NCBI RefSeq assembly: GCF_035958815.1
Contig: NZ_CP108383.1
Location: 6,634,001 to 6,698,000 of the forward strand
Length of the DNA stretch: 64,000 nt
Origin: Nocardia sp. NBC_01327
Lineage (GTDB): Bacteria; Actinomycetota; Actinomycetes; Mycobacteriales; Mycobacteriaceae
Direction of reading: 5' to 3'
The number at the start of each line of letters is the position of its first letter. The first letter of the stretch is position 1. The notes under the pieces were generated by a model. It ran no database searches, was not told where the DNA came from, and was given only the letters and a program-made list of their open reading frames with translations. A program made the position numbers and the translations under genes. Shown one piece after another: positions 35,304-43,924 of the stretch.

Positions 35304-36053
35304 ATGGGCGACTACGACTGGGCCGAGTTCGCGACGAATCTTGCCGGCCGGTACATCGAGTTGTTGTCGGAAGAACTCGCGCCGAGGCTTCTGCCCGGGG
35401 GTTTTCAGGTATCGCCGTCTCGAAGCGGTGACGATGACGAACTGCGGTTCAGTGGCCGGGTGCCGTTGTTCCCGCAGTTGACCAGGGTGATTGATGTTTT
35501 TGTCGAGCCTCTGCGGGATTGGATGGGGATGACGGCCTGGGCGCGCGCGGTGTCGGCCGAGGTTGGTGAGGTGATCGGTGGCCTGCCCGAGTCGGCGCAG
35601 TTGACGAACTGCGCGGACCCGCGTACCGAGCTCGGCCTGGTCGACTTGGCCGGGTTTAACAGCTTCATCAACGCAGGTCCGTACGGTTCGTTTGCCTTGC
35701 GTGATGAGTCGAGCGTGCGCGGTGCGGCGGACTGGGTGGTCCTGGAGTGTGTGAATGGTCCGGTGGGCGAGTGGTTTTCGCAGCGTGATGATCTGACGAA
35801 ACTTCTCGGCCTGGCCAAGTATGCGAGGCCGCGGTCGGTGGATCAGGTCAACCCGGATGCCAAGCGGTTGAGGGCTGCTGTCATTTTGTGCTTGTTGAAC
35901 GAGCGTTTCGCGGACGCGGCCGGGCTGATGGGCTGGTACCTGGAGGCGGGACGGTTCAGTGTCTTCGATTCCTTCGAGCGGGCGTCGGCGTTCGATGCGG
36001 CGCTGTGTGAGCGGTTCCCCGGATATGCGCAAGCCCGAGCGCTGATCGGCTGA
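35304..36053 (+). CDS. TY-Chap-like start fused to tandem-paralogue domain B
   Basis: A 249-residue protein. The start (GDYDWAEFATNLAGRYIELL) has the W..FA..L pattern of TY-Chap-like proteins. The C-terminal half (GPVGEWFSQRDDLTKLLGLA, NPDAKRLRAAVILCLLNERF, ERASAFDAALCERFPGYAQA) is clearly homologous to the gene at 34065. The ATG at 35304 has a modest GGGG upstream. It appears to be a duplicate that has gained a different N-terminus. Function unknown. Confidence 0.7.
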   Translation: MGDYDWAEFATNLAGRYIELLSEELAPRLLPGGFQVSPSRSGDDDELRFSGRVPLFPQLTRVIDVFVEPLRDWMGMTAWARAVSAEVGEVIGGLPESAQLTNCADPRTELGLVDLAGFNSFINAGPYGSFALRDESSVRGAADWVVLECVNGPVGEWFSQRDDLTKLLGLAKYARPRSVDQVNPDAKRLRAAVILCLLNERFADAAGLMGWYLEAGRFSVFDSFERASAFDAALCERFPGYAQARALIG

Positions 36054-36131
36054 CCGCTGGTGGTTTCCCCATTTTCTGGGCTGAGCAGCTGCCGCTCTGA
36101 CGAACCCTGCGGCAGAACTACAGCACGACAA

Positions 36132-36240
36132 TCGGCAGATCATTGCGTTCGACCAACACCAGATTCCTTCTGCCGGTTGATCTTCCGAAATTCCGTGCTG
36201 GCCGTTTCGAACAGCGCGGTATGCGGCATGTGAGTGCGTT
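36132..36240 (+). repeat. Dispersed repeat, copy 4 (full length)
   Basis: One of the most complete copies: CGGCAGATCATTGCGTTCG, then CACCAGAT, the core GCCGGTTGATCTTCCG at 36173-36187, the stem CCGTGCTG (36193-36200) and CAGCGCGG (36212-36219), and the tail GCGGCATGTGAGTGCGTT. It sits between convergent genes. Confidence 0.85.
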
Positions 36241-36284
36241 GCCAATTGAACCCGCCTGATCCGACGGACTGTCACAACAATCAT

Positions 36285-36830
36285 CTACACCGTTGGTGGA
36301 TCGAGCTTGAGTGTCATCCAGATCGAGTCGCCGCGTTCGGGATCCGGGTCGACCCGCCCGCTGCGGTCGAAGCCGAGTTTCTCCAGCACGCGGAACGAAG
36401 CCGTGTTCCACTCTCGCACCGTCGCCCACAATCGTCGTCGCCCCGTACATGCCGCGGCCTCGACAACGGCCCGGCCAGCCTCGGTCGCATACCCGTGTCC
36501 GTGGGCTCGCCGGACGAGCTCGTAGGCGATCTCCGGTTCGGCGTATGACCCTTGGCCGACGATCAGACCGCAGTAGCCGATGAACTCTCCAGTGTCTCGA
36601 ACCTCGATGGGAAGCAACCCGAGACCAGGATCAGCACCGAGAGGGTTGGCCACCAACCACTCACGCATTTCCTCCAGGGTCGGCCGACCGTCCGCGCCGA
36701 TCCTTCGCCGGGCCCGCGCATCGCGCTCGATCCACAACTGCCGGTGTTGCTCCGCGTCTGAGGGCCGCCATCGCCGCAGCCGGAGTCGCTGGGTCGACAG
36801 ACTCGCCGGAAAGTTCGAGTAGGCCACCAC
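36285..36830 (-). CDS. GNAT-family N-acetyltransferase (RimJ/RimL-like)
   Basis: A 181-residue acetyltransferase: LSTQRLRLRRWRPSDAEQHR start, GEFIGYCGLIVGQ, EIAYELVRRAHGHGYATEAG (the acetyl-CoA pyrophosphate loop R/Q-x-x-G-x-G/A type) and NTASFRVLEKLGFDRSG. It acetylates amino groups on proteins or small molecules. GTG at 36830 follows TAGATT by 6 nt, a leaderless start. It lies among unrelated solo genes. Confidence 0.88.
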   Translation of the reverse strand: MVAYSNFPASLSTQRLRLRRWRPSDAEQHRQLWIERDARARRRIGADGRPTLEEMREWLVANPLGADPGLGLLPIEVRDTGEFIGYCGLIVGQGSYAEPEIAYELVRRAHGHGYATEAGRAVVEAAACTGRRRLWATVREWNTASFRVLEKLGFDRSGRVDPDPERGDSIWMTLKLDPPTV

Positions 36831-36884
36831 GACCCGAATCTACGCGACATCCAACCAGCGGATCAGCGTGTTCGAGGGACCGAA

Positions 36885-36965
36885 ATGGCCTCGGCTCATT
36901 GATCTTTGAGCCCGCTGGTTTGCCGCATCGACCCGCCCGCCTCGCGGCATGACAGTGTGTTGGTC
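36885..36965 (+). repeat. Dispersed repeat, copy 5
   Basis: CATTGATCTTTGAGCC at 36897-36912, then CTGGTTTGCC and the tail CTCGCGGCATGACAGTGTGT to about 36960. It overlaps the upstream side of the GNAT gene promoter. Confidence 0.6.
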
Positions 36966-36985
36966 ACTCCCTACTGCAGCGGCAA

Positions 36986-37897
36986 CTACTTCCGCCGAAC
37001 GCTATTCCGACGCAAGTACCTCGTCGCAATAGCGGATAGCTTGGACTGCTTCCGTGGTGGTGCGTCAGCGAAGACGCGCGATCGACAGGGGCGTGGGAGG
37101 CGGTTCAATCCGAGGGCATCGACTGCGAAGGCTTGGGAGAGTCCGTCTCTCCATGCCTGAACCTCCAGGTCGATGGGAGCGGCTATCGCCAGCGCACCCG
37201 ACAGCGCCCATACGACGTCCTCGGTGAGCTCGGTGTAGTCACTCGAGGTTAGGGGTGGGTGCAGTTCCTTCGCCCAGTTTTCTGTCCCGTTGCCCGGGGG
37301 CTCGGACCAGCCGTGCGCGGACATAAGAGCTTCCTGCTCTTCGGACATTCGATGTCGCGGGTCCAGGGTGCGGTTCGACGCCACCTCGCAATAGATCTCT
37401 CCGGGCCAGTGCACGATCTGGGCGTATCTATCGTCGGTCGCGCGCAGGGTCAGGTAACCATCGGCAGGCATGCCGGCCAGCACCCGCGCCAAACGGTCAG
37501 CGAGATCTGGCCAATCGACCGGCGGGGCGGCGAGCTCAGGCTGGAGCCTTCGGCCATCCCCGAGATCTCTGGCAGGATCAGGTAGTTCCCAGTCCTGGTC
37601 GGGTAATCCCCAGTCGATCGTGACTCGCGCGTCGGGTACCAGCTCGGCGACTGAGTGTTCGATCTGCGCCTCGAAACGAGGCCCCCACTTGTACCAGCGG
37701 GTGATACTCATGGGTGCAGGATCGGTTTCCCCGCGGACCACGAATATTCCGTCGTCGAACGCTTCGCAGTACGTAGGCACCTCGTAGTAGACGCGCTCAT
37801 GCAGCAATACGGCATCTACCGCGGCGAGCACAGCCCGGGCGAGTGCCTCATCGCCGTCGAACCTGATCGTCAAACGGAGATCGATGTTCTCTGACAC
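36986..37897 (-). CDS. TY-Chap-like protein with N-terminal paralogue domain
   Basis: A 303-residue protein. Residues 1-105 form a domain shared with the gene at 38160-38891 (IDLRLTIRFDGDEALARAVL, then FVVRGETDP and RWYKWGPRFEAQIEHSV). Residues about 125-265 are TY-Chap-like: VDWPDLADRLARVLAGMPAD, LTLRATDDRYAQIVHWPGE, HGWSEPPGNGTENWAKEL, then EDVVWALSGALAIAAPIDLE. About 35 basic residues follow with no counterpart in paralogues. GTG at 37897 lies 6 nt after TAGCTT, a leaderless start. Confidence 0.65.
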   Translation of the reverse strand: MSENIDLRLTIRFDGDEALARAVLAAVDAVLLHERVYYEVPTYCEAFDDGIFVVRGETDPAPMSITRWYKWGPRFEAQIEHSVAELVPDARVTIDWGLPDQDWELPDPARDLGDGRRLQPELAAPPVDWPDLADRLARVLAGMPADGYLTLRATDDRYAQIVHWPGEIYCEVASNRTLDPRHRMSEEQEALMSAHGWSEPPGNGTENWAKELHPPLTSSDYTELTEDVVWALSGALAIAAPIDLEVQAWRDGLSQAFAVDALGLNRLPRPCRSRVFADAPPRKQSKLSAIATRYLRRNSVRRK

Positions 37898-38007
37898 GTA
37901 CTGAAGCTAGATGAACCTTCCGACAACCACTTCCGCTCTACGGCAATCGAGTGCCTCGGGCACGCGCCCGCATCGTGTAATCGGCAAGAGCACGCGCCCG
38001 GAACTGC

Positions 38008-38066
38008 GGCCGGCCAACCAGTTTGGACGGCCGACCAACGCGCGGGTCGCGGCATGAGCGGATATC
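38008..38066 (+). repeat. Dispersed repeat, type 2, copy 2
   Basis: GGCCGGCCAACCAGTTTGG then ACGGCCGACCAACGCGCGGG and the tail GTCGCGGCATGAGCGGATA. The CGGCC/GGCCG arms around the CCAACCAGTTTGG segment can form a hairpin. Confidence 0.75.
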
Positions 38067-38159
38067 AACGAAGCGTGCAGGGCCACTTCTCGGGTCGGTC
38101 TTCACGCGGCGGGGGATTGCGCACCTCGTGGCAAAGGTCTGGCCCGGAGCTGAGAACCT

Positions 38160-38891
38160 TCAGGCTTCCCTCAACCCGAGGATCGCAACGTCGGGATCAG
38201 GAGTGTCCAGCGCGTCGCACCAGACCGTCACCGTCAGATCTGTCGGCGCAGCTAACCGGAACAAACGCACCATCGCATCGACCGCTTGCGCTGCAACACG
38301 CTCGCAGGACCAGGTATCGAAAGCGAGCTCGATCTGCCAGGTGGGCATGCCCTTGTCATCAGGTGCGGTCCACCCTGCCGCACGAAGCCACTCGCCCTCG
38401 ACATCAGTCATATTGCCGCCGATCGAGCAGATCCACTCGGCCAGGAACTGGATGCACTGGCCATTCGGCATGTTCAACTGGACGACTCCGCAGTACGGTA
38501 TCTCCTCCAAAACGGTAGCCAGACGACCCGTGAAGTGCTCCCAGCTCACGGGCGGCGCGGCGGGCTCTGCCGCGCGCGACCGCCTGTCTGAGTAGCCATC
38601 GGGATAGTCCCATTCAAACCTCACCACCGCCGTCGGTGCTACTGCAGACACCTGCCGTTGCACTTGCTCCTCGAATTCGGGCACCCAAGTAAAAAACCGA
38701 CTGAACCCCAGCGGCCGCGGCGAAATGACCCGCACATCGACTACTCCGTCGTCGCTCGTACGCCGGACGACCGCGACATCGTGCTCGATGCCCAAGCCTC
38801 GGACGACATCTTCGAACACTCTGAACACACGTTCCGCGTCCTGCGGGACGAGGCCGTAGACAGTGAAACAAACATCGATGGGGGTTGACAC
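38160..38891 (-). CDS. TY-Chap-like protein, paralogue of the preceding gene
   Basis: A 243-residue paralogue of the protein at 36986: N-terminal domain IDVCFTVYGLVPQDAERVFR with FSRFFTWVPEFEEQVQRQV, then VSWEHFTGRLATVLEEIPYC and AGWTAPDDKGMPTWQIELAF, ending AILGLREA. Domain order and motif spacing are the same, so the two arose by duplication, separated by repeat copy type 2-2. GTG at 38891 follows TAACGT by 6 nt, a leaderless start. Function unknown beyond the chaperone-like fold guess. Confidence 0.65.
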   Translation of the reverse strand: MSTPIDVCFTVYGLVPQDAERVFRVFEDVVRGLGIEHDVAVVRRTSDDGVVDVRVISPRPLGFSRFFTWVPEFEEQVQRQVSAVAPTAVVRFEWDYPDGYSDRRSRAAEPAAPPVSWEHFTGRLATVLEEIPYCGVVQLNMPNGQCIQFLAEWICSIGGNMTDVEGEWLRAAGWTAPDDKGMPTWQIELAFDTWSCERVAAQAVDAMVRLFRLAAPTDLTVTVWCDALDTPDPDVAILGLREA

Positions 38892-39069
38892 ACCCGAACG
38901 TTACCGCCGGTCATTGAGTAGCGACACAACGGCTTTCAACACGGGCTGATGCCGGAGGCGCTGACAGTCGTCCCAAACCGTATCAGCCTGGAGTCGCCGC
39001 AGACTCCTGATTCAGGTGCCCGCAAGCGGCAGGTGAACGCGCTCTCGCTCATTGGCGTAGTGCGGCCTG

Positions 39070-39156
39070 CGGACCCAGATCGCCTCCGCCGGTTGATCTT
39101 CGGCTGCCCCGGCTTTGGCCGTTCCGAACCACGCGGGTCGCGGCATGAGCGGATAT
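39070..39156 (+). repeat. Dispersed repeat, copy 6
   Basis: CCCAGATCGCC, the core CCGGTTGATCTTCGG at 39089-39103, GGCTTTGGCCGTTCCGAACC, and a type 2 tail (ACGCGGGTCGCGGCATGAGC GGATA split). It joins type 1 core to type 2 tail and so links the two forms. Confidence 0.8.
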
Positions 39157-39235
39157 CCGGTCGCGGACGTGGAGGTTTGTCTTTAGGGTCACGGCGTGGC
39201 CGGGATATGTAGTCGTGGCGGAGAGGTGTCGTGGG

Positions 39236-39649
39236 ATGAGCAGATTCGCTGAGGTCATTGTTCTGGCACGTGGGGCGGAGGAGGTCATGAAACATCTGGA
39301 GCAGGACGATGATTCCCGGCGGTGGCATCAAAACTTCATGGCGATCGATGATACGAAGTTCTCAGGGGCGGGATTTCAGTATCGGTCTAGCGAGTGCTAT
39401 GCCTGGATTATCCAGTTCTCCCGAAACACCTGGGGTGGGCTGTTGTCGTATCTCGAAGCCTTGCCGTGGCCACGCCCGGACTCGGTGCAGGTTCTCATCC
39501 GCGACGAGGAGGACGACTGCTTCGGACTTTGGATGATCTACGACGGCAAGCTGACCGAAGTGCCTCTTCCGCGAACGGAACGGATCGAGTCCCCCGGCCA
39601 CTCTGTCACCGGTGTGCTGATCAGACAGGATCGGCAAGAACCATCCTGA
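39236..39649 (+). CDS. Hypothetical protein (137 aa)
   Basis: A 137-residue cytoplasmic protein: RFAEVIVLARGAEEVMKHLE, AGFQYRSSECYAWIIQFSRN, LLSYLEALPWPRPDSVQVLI, and EDDCFGLWMIYDGKLTEVPL. This looks like a small alpha/beta immunity-type protein but matches no family I can name. GGAGAGG lies upstream of the ATG at 39236. It is followed on the other strand by an integrase remnant. Confidence 0.6.
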   Translation: MSRFAEVIVLARGAEEVMKHLEQDDDSRRWHQNFMAIDDTKFSGAGFQYRSSECYAWIIQFSRNTWGGLLSYLEALPWPRPDSVQVLIRDEEDDCFGLWMIYDGKLTEVPLPRTERIESPGHSVTGVLIRQDRQEPS

Positions 39650-39676
39650 CATCGGCATGTGCGGATGTTTGATATG

Positions 39677-39871
39677 TCATGTGGCGGAGGCCATGTAGGC
39701 CGCGAGGATGTAATTCGGGTGCCGGTCGAGGTTGGTGCGAGCGCGGTCGTAGCGCATCGTGGTGCGTGGATCGGCGTGCCGGGCGGCGATCTGCACATCA
39801 CGCAGATCGACGCCAGCGTCGAGCATGGTGGTGACGAAGGTGTGCTGCAACATGCGCACCAGGGCGTTTCA
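39677..39871 (-). pseudogene. Tyrosine recombinase C-terminal remnant
   Basis: About 64 codons matching the catalytic end of a tyrosine recombinase: RMLQHTFVTTMLDAGVDLRD holds the H-x-x-[T/R] box II His region, IAARHADPRTTMRYDRA holds the H/W and the nucleophile Tyr (MRYDR). In-frame stop just upstream (near 39880), so the N-terminal 200-plus residues are lost. It cannot be active. It is the only recombinase trace besides the IS256 element and shows the region has received mobile DNA. Confidence 0.75.
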
Positions 39872-39898
39872 GGGACTGGTGAATTCATTGCGACGCAC

Positions 39899-41833
39899 TC
39901 AACTCCATGTCCACACTGCCGTGTCGATGGTGTCCGAACCCTGCACGCGGAGCTTCAACTCCGATAATGAACTGGTCGTTCGCGCACGCAGTGCCCATAC
40001 CGCACAGTGCGCGAGATGCTGGTAGTCGCGGAACATCACCGGCGACGAGAGCTGCTGATGCCAGTTGAGGCGGGTGTCGTTCGGAGGTGTCCAGCCTTGG
40101 TACTCGATCATGTGCCTTTCCGTGCCGTCGCCCATCCGCCATTCTGGGTCGGCGAAGTCGGGGCTGCCGAGCTCGACATCCAGCGCTCCGGGCTGGGAGG
40201 TGAAGCGAGCGAACCAGTTGTCTTCTCCGCCAAGGACGAGACTCGATTTGGTGGGGATGCCGGTGGCCAGCATCGCGGCCAGGTCCTCGATCAGCTGGTT
40301 CCATGAAGCACGGGCGATGTCGTCCGCCGCCAGCCGCAGCGCGATGGTGCGGCTTCTCTCACGTTGAGCTGGGCTCACCAGCTCCACAACGATTCTGTTG
40401 TGATCGCGGATTGCCCCGACGACCGCTACGGGAAACTCCCAGCACAAGCTTTTGCTGTGTCGCAGAGTGCCGTGGACGGATTCTCCCAGCGTGTCTCGGA
40501 ATCCGCCGAGAGCGGTCTGCAGTGCGCGGTCCAGTTCGCCGTTGAGATGGGAATAGCTGTCACTGTGAAGGTCGTAGTCGCACAGGTCGCTGCTGATAGT
40601 GACCTCGACACTCTCGAGCGTGTCGCCGGCGAGCCAGAAAATGGCCTGCGGGGAGCCTTCCAATTTTAGGCCGGTCGTGGCGTAGATCATGCGGTCGAGT
40701 TTGAGGTCCGAGACGTCGCGCCACCCGGCGTGTGCAGCGAATCGTTCCACATCGGTGCGGGTCCAGGTCCAGTCGAAGTTCGACGCGGCGCGGATCACAT
40801 CCAAGCCCCCGGGCACGTCGAGCTCGACGTCGTCGTCCTGATACGACCGCGACGGATTCCTGGGAAGCTCATGGTCATTGGAGGCATAGACTGCTCGTGG
40901 CCTGTCGTCCGCCGGTCGGAGTGCGGTGGTGTCCAAGGCGCCGCCGCCGCGACGCCAACCCTCTGACTGCAACTCGTTCGGCGATCCCACACCGATTGCC
41001 TGTAATCCGGCAACGACCCGCGACGCGAGGTGGCTGTAGTCCGGCGTCCGTATCGGCTCGGTGCAATCGCGACTCCAGTTGTCTTCGCCGTCCGGCGGTA
41101 TCCACCCGGCGGCGATGAGTACCCGATCGACGTCCTCGCCGTATTCCCATTCCGGACCGACAAAGCAGGAGTGGCTCAGCTGGGCATACAACGTGCCGGA
41201 AGTCTTGGCGAATTGGGCATACCGGTTGCCGGACGCGCTGATGATCAAATTGGTGTCGCTGGGGATGTCTTCGAGATACTGGGCGAGGGTTTCGGCGAAC
41301 CGGTCCCAGTCGGTCAACCCGGAACGCCGCGTGACCCGCTCTTGCTGACACCCATCCCAAAACCGTTGCCACACAGGGTTTACCAGCATCAGTTCGACGC
41401 TGTGCCGCGACGTGACGATGCCGATCGCCACACCCTCCAACTCCCACACCGACCCGTGGTCGGTGCCGATCGCCCCGACCGTGGGCTCGCCGAACACCTG
41501 TGCGAGAGCGGCGGTGACCTTTTCGGCCGCCGCGGCCAGCAATTCCGGTGTCTCGTGTTCGAAGCTGTTCGGGCAATCGGAAACGATGACATGCACCTGG
41601 CGTAACTCGGCGTCACTGTGCCAGAAAACCGCCGAGCCACCCCACACCGTCAGTGCCGTCCGCACGAACGAGGCTTGTTTGTCCGCACCTTCAATCGTGG
41701 CCAGCTCACTCCACCCCACGGATCCGGCGAACCGCTCCCTATCGGTGAGTGACCATTCCCAATCGAAAGACTCAGCTGCCCTGGCGATCTCGACCGCACC
41801 CATCACATCCACTCGCACCGGAATCCTCATCAC
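39899..41833 (-). CDS. Double DUF6301-like / TY-Chap-like tandem protein
   Basis: A 644-residue protein made of two homologous halves. Each half starts with a DUF6301-like domain (AAESFDWEWSLTDRERFAGS in half 1; AASNFDWTWTRTDVERFAAH in half 2) and continues with a TY-Chap-like domain (LTDWDRFAETLAQYLEDIPS; RASWNQLIEDLAAMLATGIP), each ending with a GWIPPDGEDNWSRD or GWTPPNDTRLNWHQ segment. No signal peptide or membrane helix. GTG at 41833 lies 7 nt after TAACGT; ATG at 41830 is equally possible. An internal gene duplication is evident. Function unknown. Confidence 0.7.
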   Translation of the reverse strand: MMRIPVRVDVMGAVEIARAAESFDWEWSLTDRERFAGSVGWSELATIEGADKQASFVRTALTVWGGSAVFWHSDAELRQVHVIVSDCPNSFEHETPELLAAAAEKVTAALAQVFGEPTVGAIGTDHGSVWELEGVAIGIVTSRHSVELMLVNPVWQRFWDGCQQERVTRRSGLTDWDRFAETLAQYLEDIPSDTNLIISASGNRYAQFAKTSGTLYAQLSHSCFVGPEWEYGEDVDRVLIAAGWIPPDGEDNWSRDCTEPIRTPDYSHLASRVVAGLQAIGVGSPNELQSEGWRRGGGALDTTALRPADDRPRAVYASNDHELPRNPSRSYQDDDVELDVPGGLDVIRAASNFDWTWTRTDVERFAAHAGWRDVSDLKLDRMIYATTGLKLEGSPQAIFWLAGDTLESVEVTISSDLCDYDLHSDSYSHLNGELDRALQTALGGFRDTLGESVHGTLRHSKSLCWEFPVAVVGAIRDHNRIVVELVSPAQRERSRTIALRLAADDIARASWNQLIEDLAAMLATGIPTKSSLVLGGEDNWFARFTSQPGALDVELGSPDFADPEWRMGDGTERHMIEYQGWTPPNDTRLNWHQQLSSPVMFRDYQHLAHCAVWALRARTTSSLSELKLRVQGSDTIDTAVWTWS

Positions 41834-42355
41834 GGTCGCGACGTTAGCGCGCTGCACCGACAGGTAGATGCTGTCTGTAACGAGGACGCCGTGCGCCGCC
41901 ACAGTCGTTCTACCTGCGGCCACGTGCTTTCATTCAGACGGCCACCGCCGCGTCACGTCATCGCGTTCGACCGCCCGGCGCGCGTGCATCTGCCAACTGC
42001 AGCCGTGTCGATGCAGCAGCAACGACACCCGTTGGTCGTGCAGGACGCATGGAAACGACGCCCGATCACGGTCTCGACCCGCGCCAATGTCCAGCAGTGA
42101 TCGGCATCATCGTGCGTCTGCTGCAGTTCATTGTGCTGAAACCCCACACGGGAAGTCACCGGTCTCGTGCAAGAGCGGTCTGTTCTCCAGCGTTCAAGGC
42201 ACCACGATTCGCGTGCTGCGTCGCCGAACGTCGGCACGTACATCGGTGGCACCGTCGTTCTGTTCGATCACGGTGTCGGAGAGGCTGTATAGCCTGTCGC
42301 GTGTGATCCCGCATCGGCGGGCACGCTGCAGAGTTGGTTCCAGCTAAGGGATTTC
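41834..42355. other. Intergenic region between divergent genes
   Basis: About 520 bases with no gene I can support. Close to the rightward gene there is a short dyad AGGCT-GTAT-AGCCT at 42282-42295. No copy of the dispersed repeat was recognised. Confidence 0.5.
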
Positions 42356-43306
42356 ATGTCGTTCGATATCGATCGGAGCGCCGCCGAGCGTGCGGTTATC
42401 CAACTACTCGCCCCGGACGTCGAATTGCCCAACGACACCGACAGTTTGACGGATCTGCTGTGGGTCAAAGACATCGTGACCTATGTGCTCCTGGACGACT
42501 GCCATGGCGCGATCCTCGACCATATCCGTGCACTGCCCAGTTATCCGAGCGATATGGACTGGAGTTGGTACCGCGACTACATCAGCGAACTTCCGTTCCT
42601 GGACCACGGAGAGGGGATCGATCGGCTCCTCGAGCTCATCGCCGAACACTGCAGACAACTCGGCGTGCTTATGGTGAGCCTCGATACCCGCGCCGACAAC
42701 CATGCGGTCGGGTTCGTCGAGGCCAAGCACTGGCAGCGCAACGCCGACGTGGTCACTCAAGCCCACCCGCTCCTGTCGATCATTCGTGAAGGCTCACTGA
42801 GCAGGCTGGGCGGTGACACCCAGCACGGCCCGCACCAACTGGCCGAATTGCGGCGCCAAGCCGAGCAGCGGCGTCAAGACATGACCGAATGGGAACGGTT
42901 CGCCGAAAACATCGTTGCGCTGCTGGACGGCGGTCCTGTCGGCACGATGGCAGTGCTGGATTGCAGTCGAGGCGGTGTCCAGTTCTCCGACGAACCAGAC
43001 GCGTTGTCCGTGGAATCCCTCCGAGATGACGCAACGCGCGATGACACCGAGATCAACCAAGTGCTGGCCGAGCAAGGATGGGCTCCCTTCGAGGAATCCT
43101 GGGGCCCAGTATGGGAATACCGCATGCCCGCGCGCTATCCCAGATACATCGGCACATATCGGCAGTTCGCTGACCAGGTTGTCATCGGGCTACGAGCATC
43201 GAAGATCAACTCACCCACCGAACTGACGGTCTACGGCTACAACATCGTCTCCCAAGCCGACGAACCAGACCTGTCAGTTCTAGGCATCCCAGTCACGGAC
43301 GGTTGA
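42356..43306 (+). CDS. DUF6630-like plus TY-Chap-like fusion protein
   Basis: A 316-residue two-domain protein. Residues 1-140 resemble DUF6630 (VIQLLAPDVELPNDTD, HIRALPSYPSDMDWSWYRDY, LGVLMVSLDTRADNHAVGFV), homologous to the genes at 54618 and 55305. Residues about 175-316 are TY-Chap-like (MTEWERFAENIVALLDGGPV, QGWAPFEESWGPVWEYRMPA, INSPTELTVYGYNIVSQADE). AAGGGAT precedes the ATG at 42356. The fusion ties the two families to one process; its nature is unknown. Confidence 0.7.
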   Translation: MSFDIDRSAAERAVIQLLAPDVELPNDTDSLTDLLWVKDIVTYVLLDDCHGAILDHIRALPSYPSDMDWSWYRDYISELPFLDHGEGIDRLLELIAEHCRQLGVLMVSLDTRADNHAVGFVEAKHWQRNADVVTQAHPLLSIIREGSLSRLGGDTQHGPHQLAELRRQAEQRRQDMTEWERFAENIVALLDGGPVGTMAVLDCSRGGVQFSDEPDALSVESLRDDATRDDTEINQVLAEQGWAPFEESWGPVWEYRMPARYPRYIGTYRQFADQVVIGLRASKINSPTELTVYGYNIVSQADEPDLSVLGIPVTDG

Positions 43307-43339
43307 TGTTCAACTGGCCTGCGCCGCCGCTCATTCCGT

Positions 43340-43420
43340 CGGCCTCAGATCAGTACGGCCGGTTGCTCTTTCGCCTTCTCGTGCTGGCCGAATCCGTAAG
43401 CGCGCTATGCAGTGCGGTCT
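43340..43420 (+). repeat. Dispersed repeat, copy 7 (tandem with copy 8)
   Basis: CCTCAGATCAGTACGGCC, the core CCGGTTGCTCTTTCG at 43359-43373, CGTGCTGGCCGAATCCG, AGCGCGC and ATGCAGTGCGG. It lies 126 bp before copy 8 (CAGATC at 43346 and 43472). Confidence 0.75.
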
Positions 43421-43465
43421 CAGGCGGGCTCATCGCACGCAACTCGGCAATTGCGGACGCTCCGT

Positions 43466-43545
43466 TGGCCTCAGATCGGCTCGGCCCGTTGATCTTCAGC
43501 CTGCCTGGGGTGCCGGACCTGTCAGCGATCACTCGCGGCAATGCC
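43466..43545 (+). repeat. Dispersed repeat, copy 8
   Basis: TTGGCCTCAGATCGGCTCGG, the core CCGTTGATCTTCAGCC at 43486-43501, GGTGCCGGACCTGTCAGCG, and CGCGGCAATGCC. Second unit of a tandem pair. Confidence 0.75.
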
Positions 43546-43614
43546 TGACCCAGCGCTGTAGCCCGCAGGATGAACTAACGTTGGCGGGTACGTATCATGA
43601 TCTGCGGAGGGAAC

Positions 43615-43914
43615 GTGTCGGAGGGGACGCCGACCGGTGTCAGCTATTGGACGGGTGCGACCTTGTCCGTGACGCTTGGGTTCGGCACGTTGGTGGCCAT
43701 CGGGCTCGTCGCTGGTGCTGCCTGTGACTGGCGGTTCCATGGCGGACCAATGCCGAGTTACTGGCTGGCCACAGCTGTCGGCGGGGTGATTCGGTTGGCA
43801 ACACGGGGGCGAGGGCGTGACGTGATGCACGGTGTGAGCGCGGGGATATTGGCGAGTTCGGCACTCCTGCTGGTGATCTCGATGGTCGGTACCCTGCTGT
43901 GGCTCACGGTCTGA
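43615..43914 (+). CDS. Small membrane protein (99 aa), first of three-gene operon
   Basis: A 99-residue protein with about three hydrophobic helices (ATLSVTLGFGTLVAIGLVAG, YWLATAVGGVIRLAT, ILASSALLLVISMVGTLLW). GGAGGGAA before the GTG at 43615 fixes the start. The next gene begins 10 nt after its stop. Function unknown; membrane-plus-soluble gene trios like this often encode toxin/immunity or export components, but nothing here proves it. Confidence 0.65.
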   Translation: MSEGTPTGVSYWTGATLSVTLGFGTLVAIGLVAGAACDWRFHGGPMPSYWLATAVGGVIRLATRGRGRDVMHGVSAGILASSALLLVISMVGTLLWLTV

Positions 43915-43924
43915 TCGCGATCCG

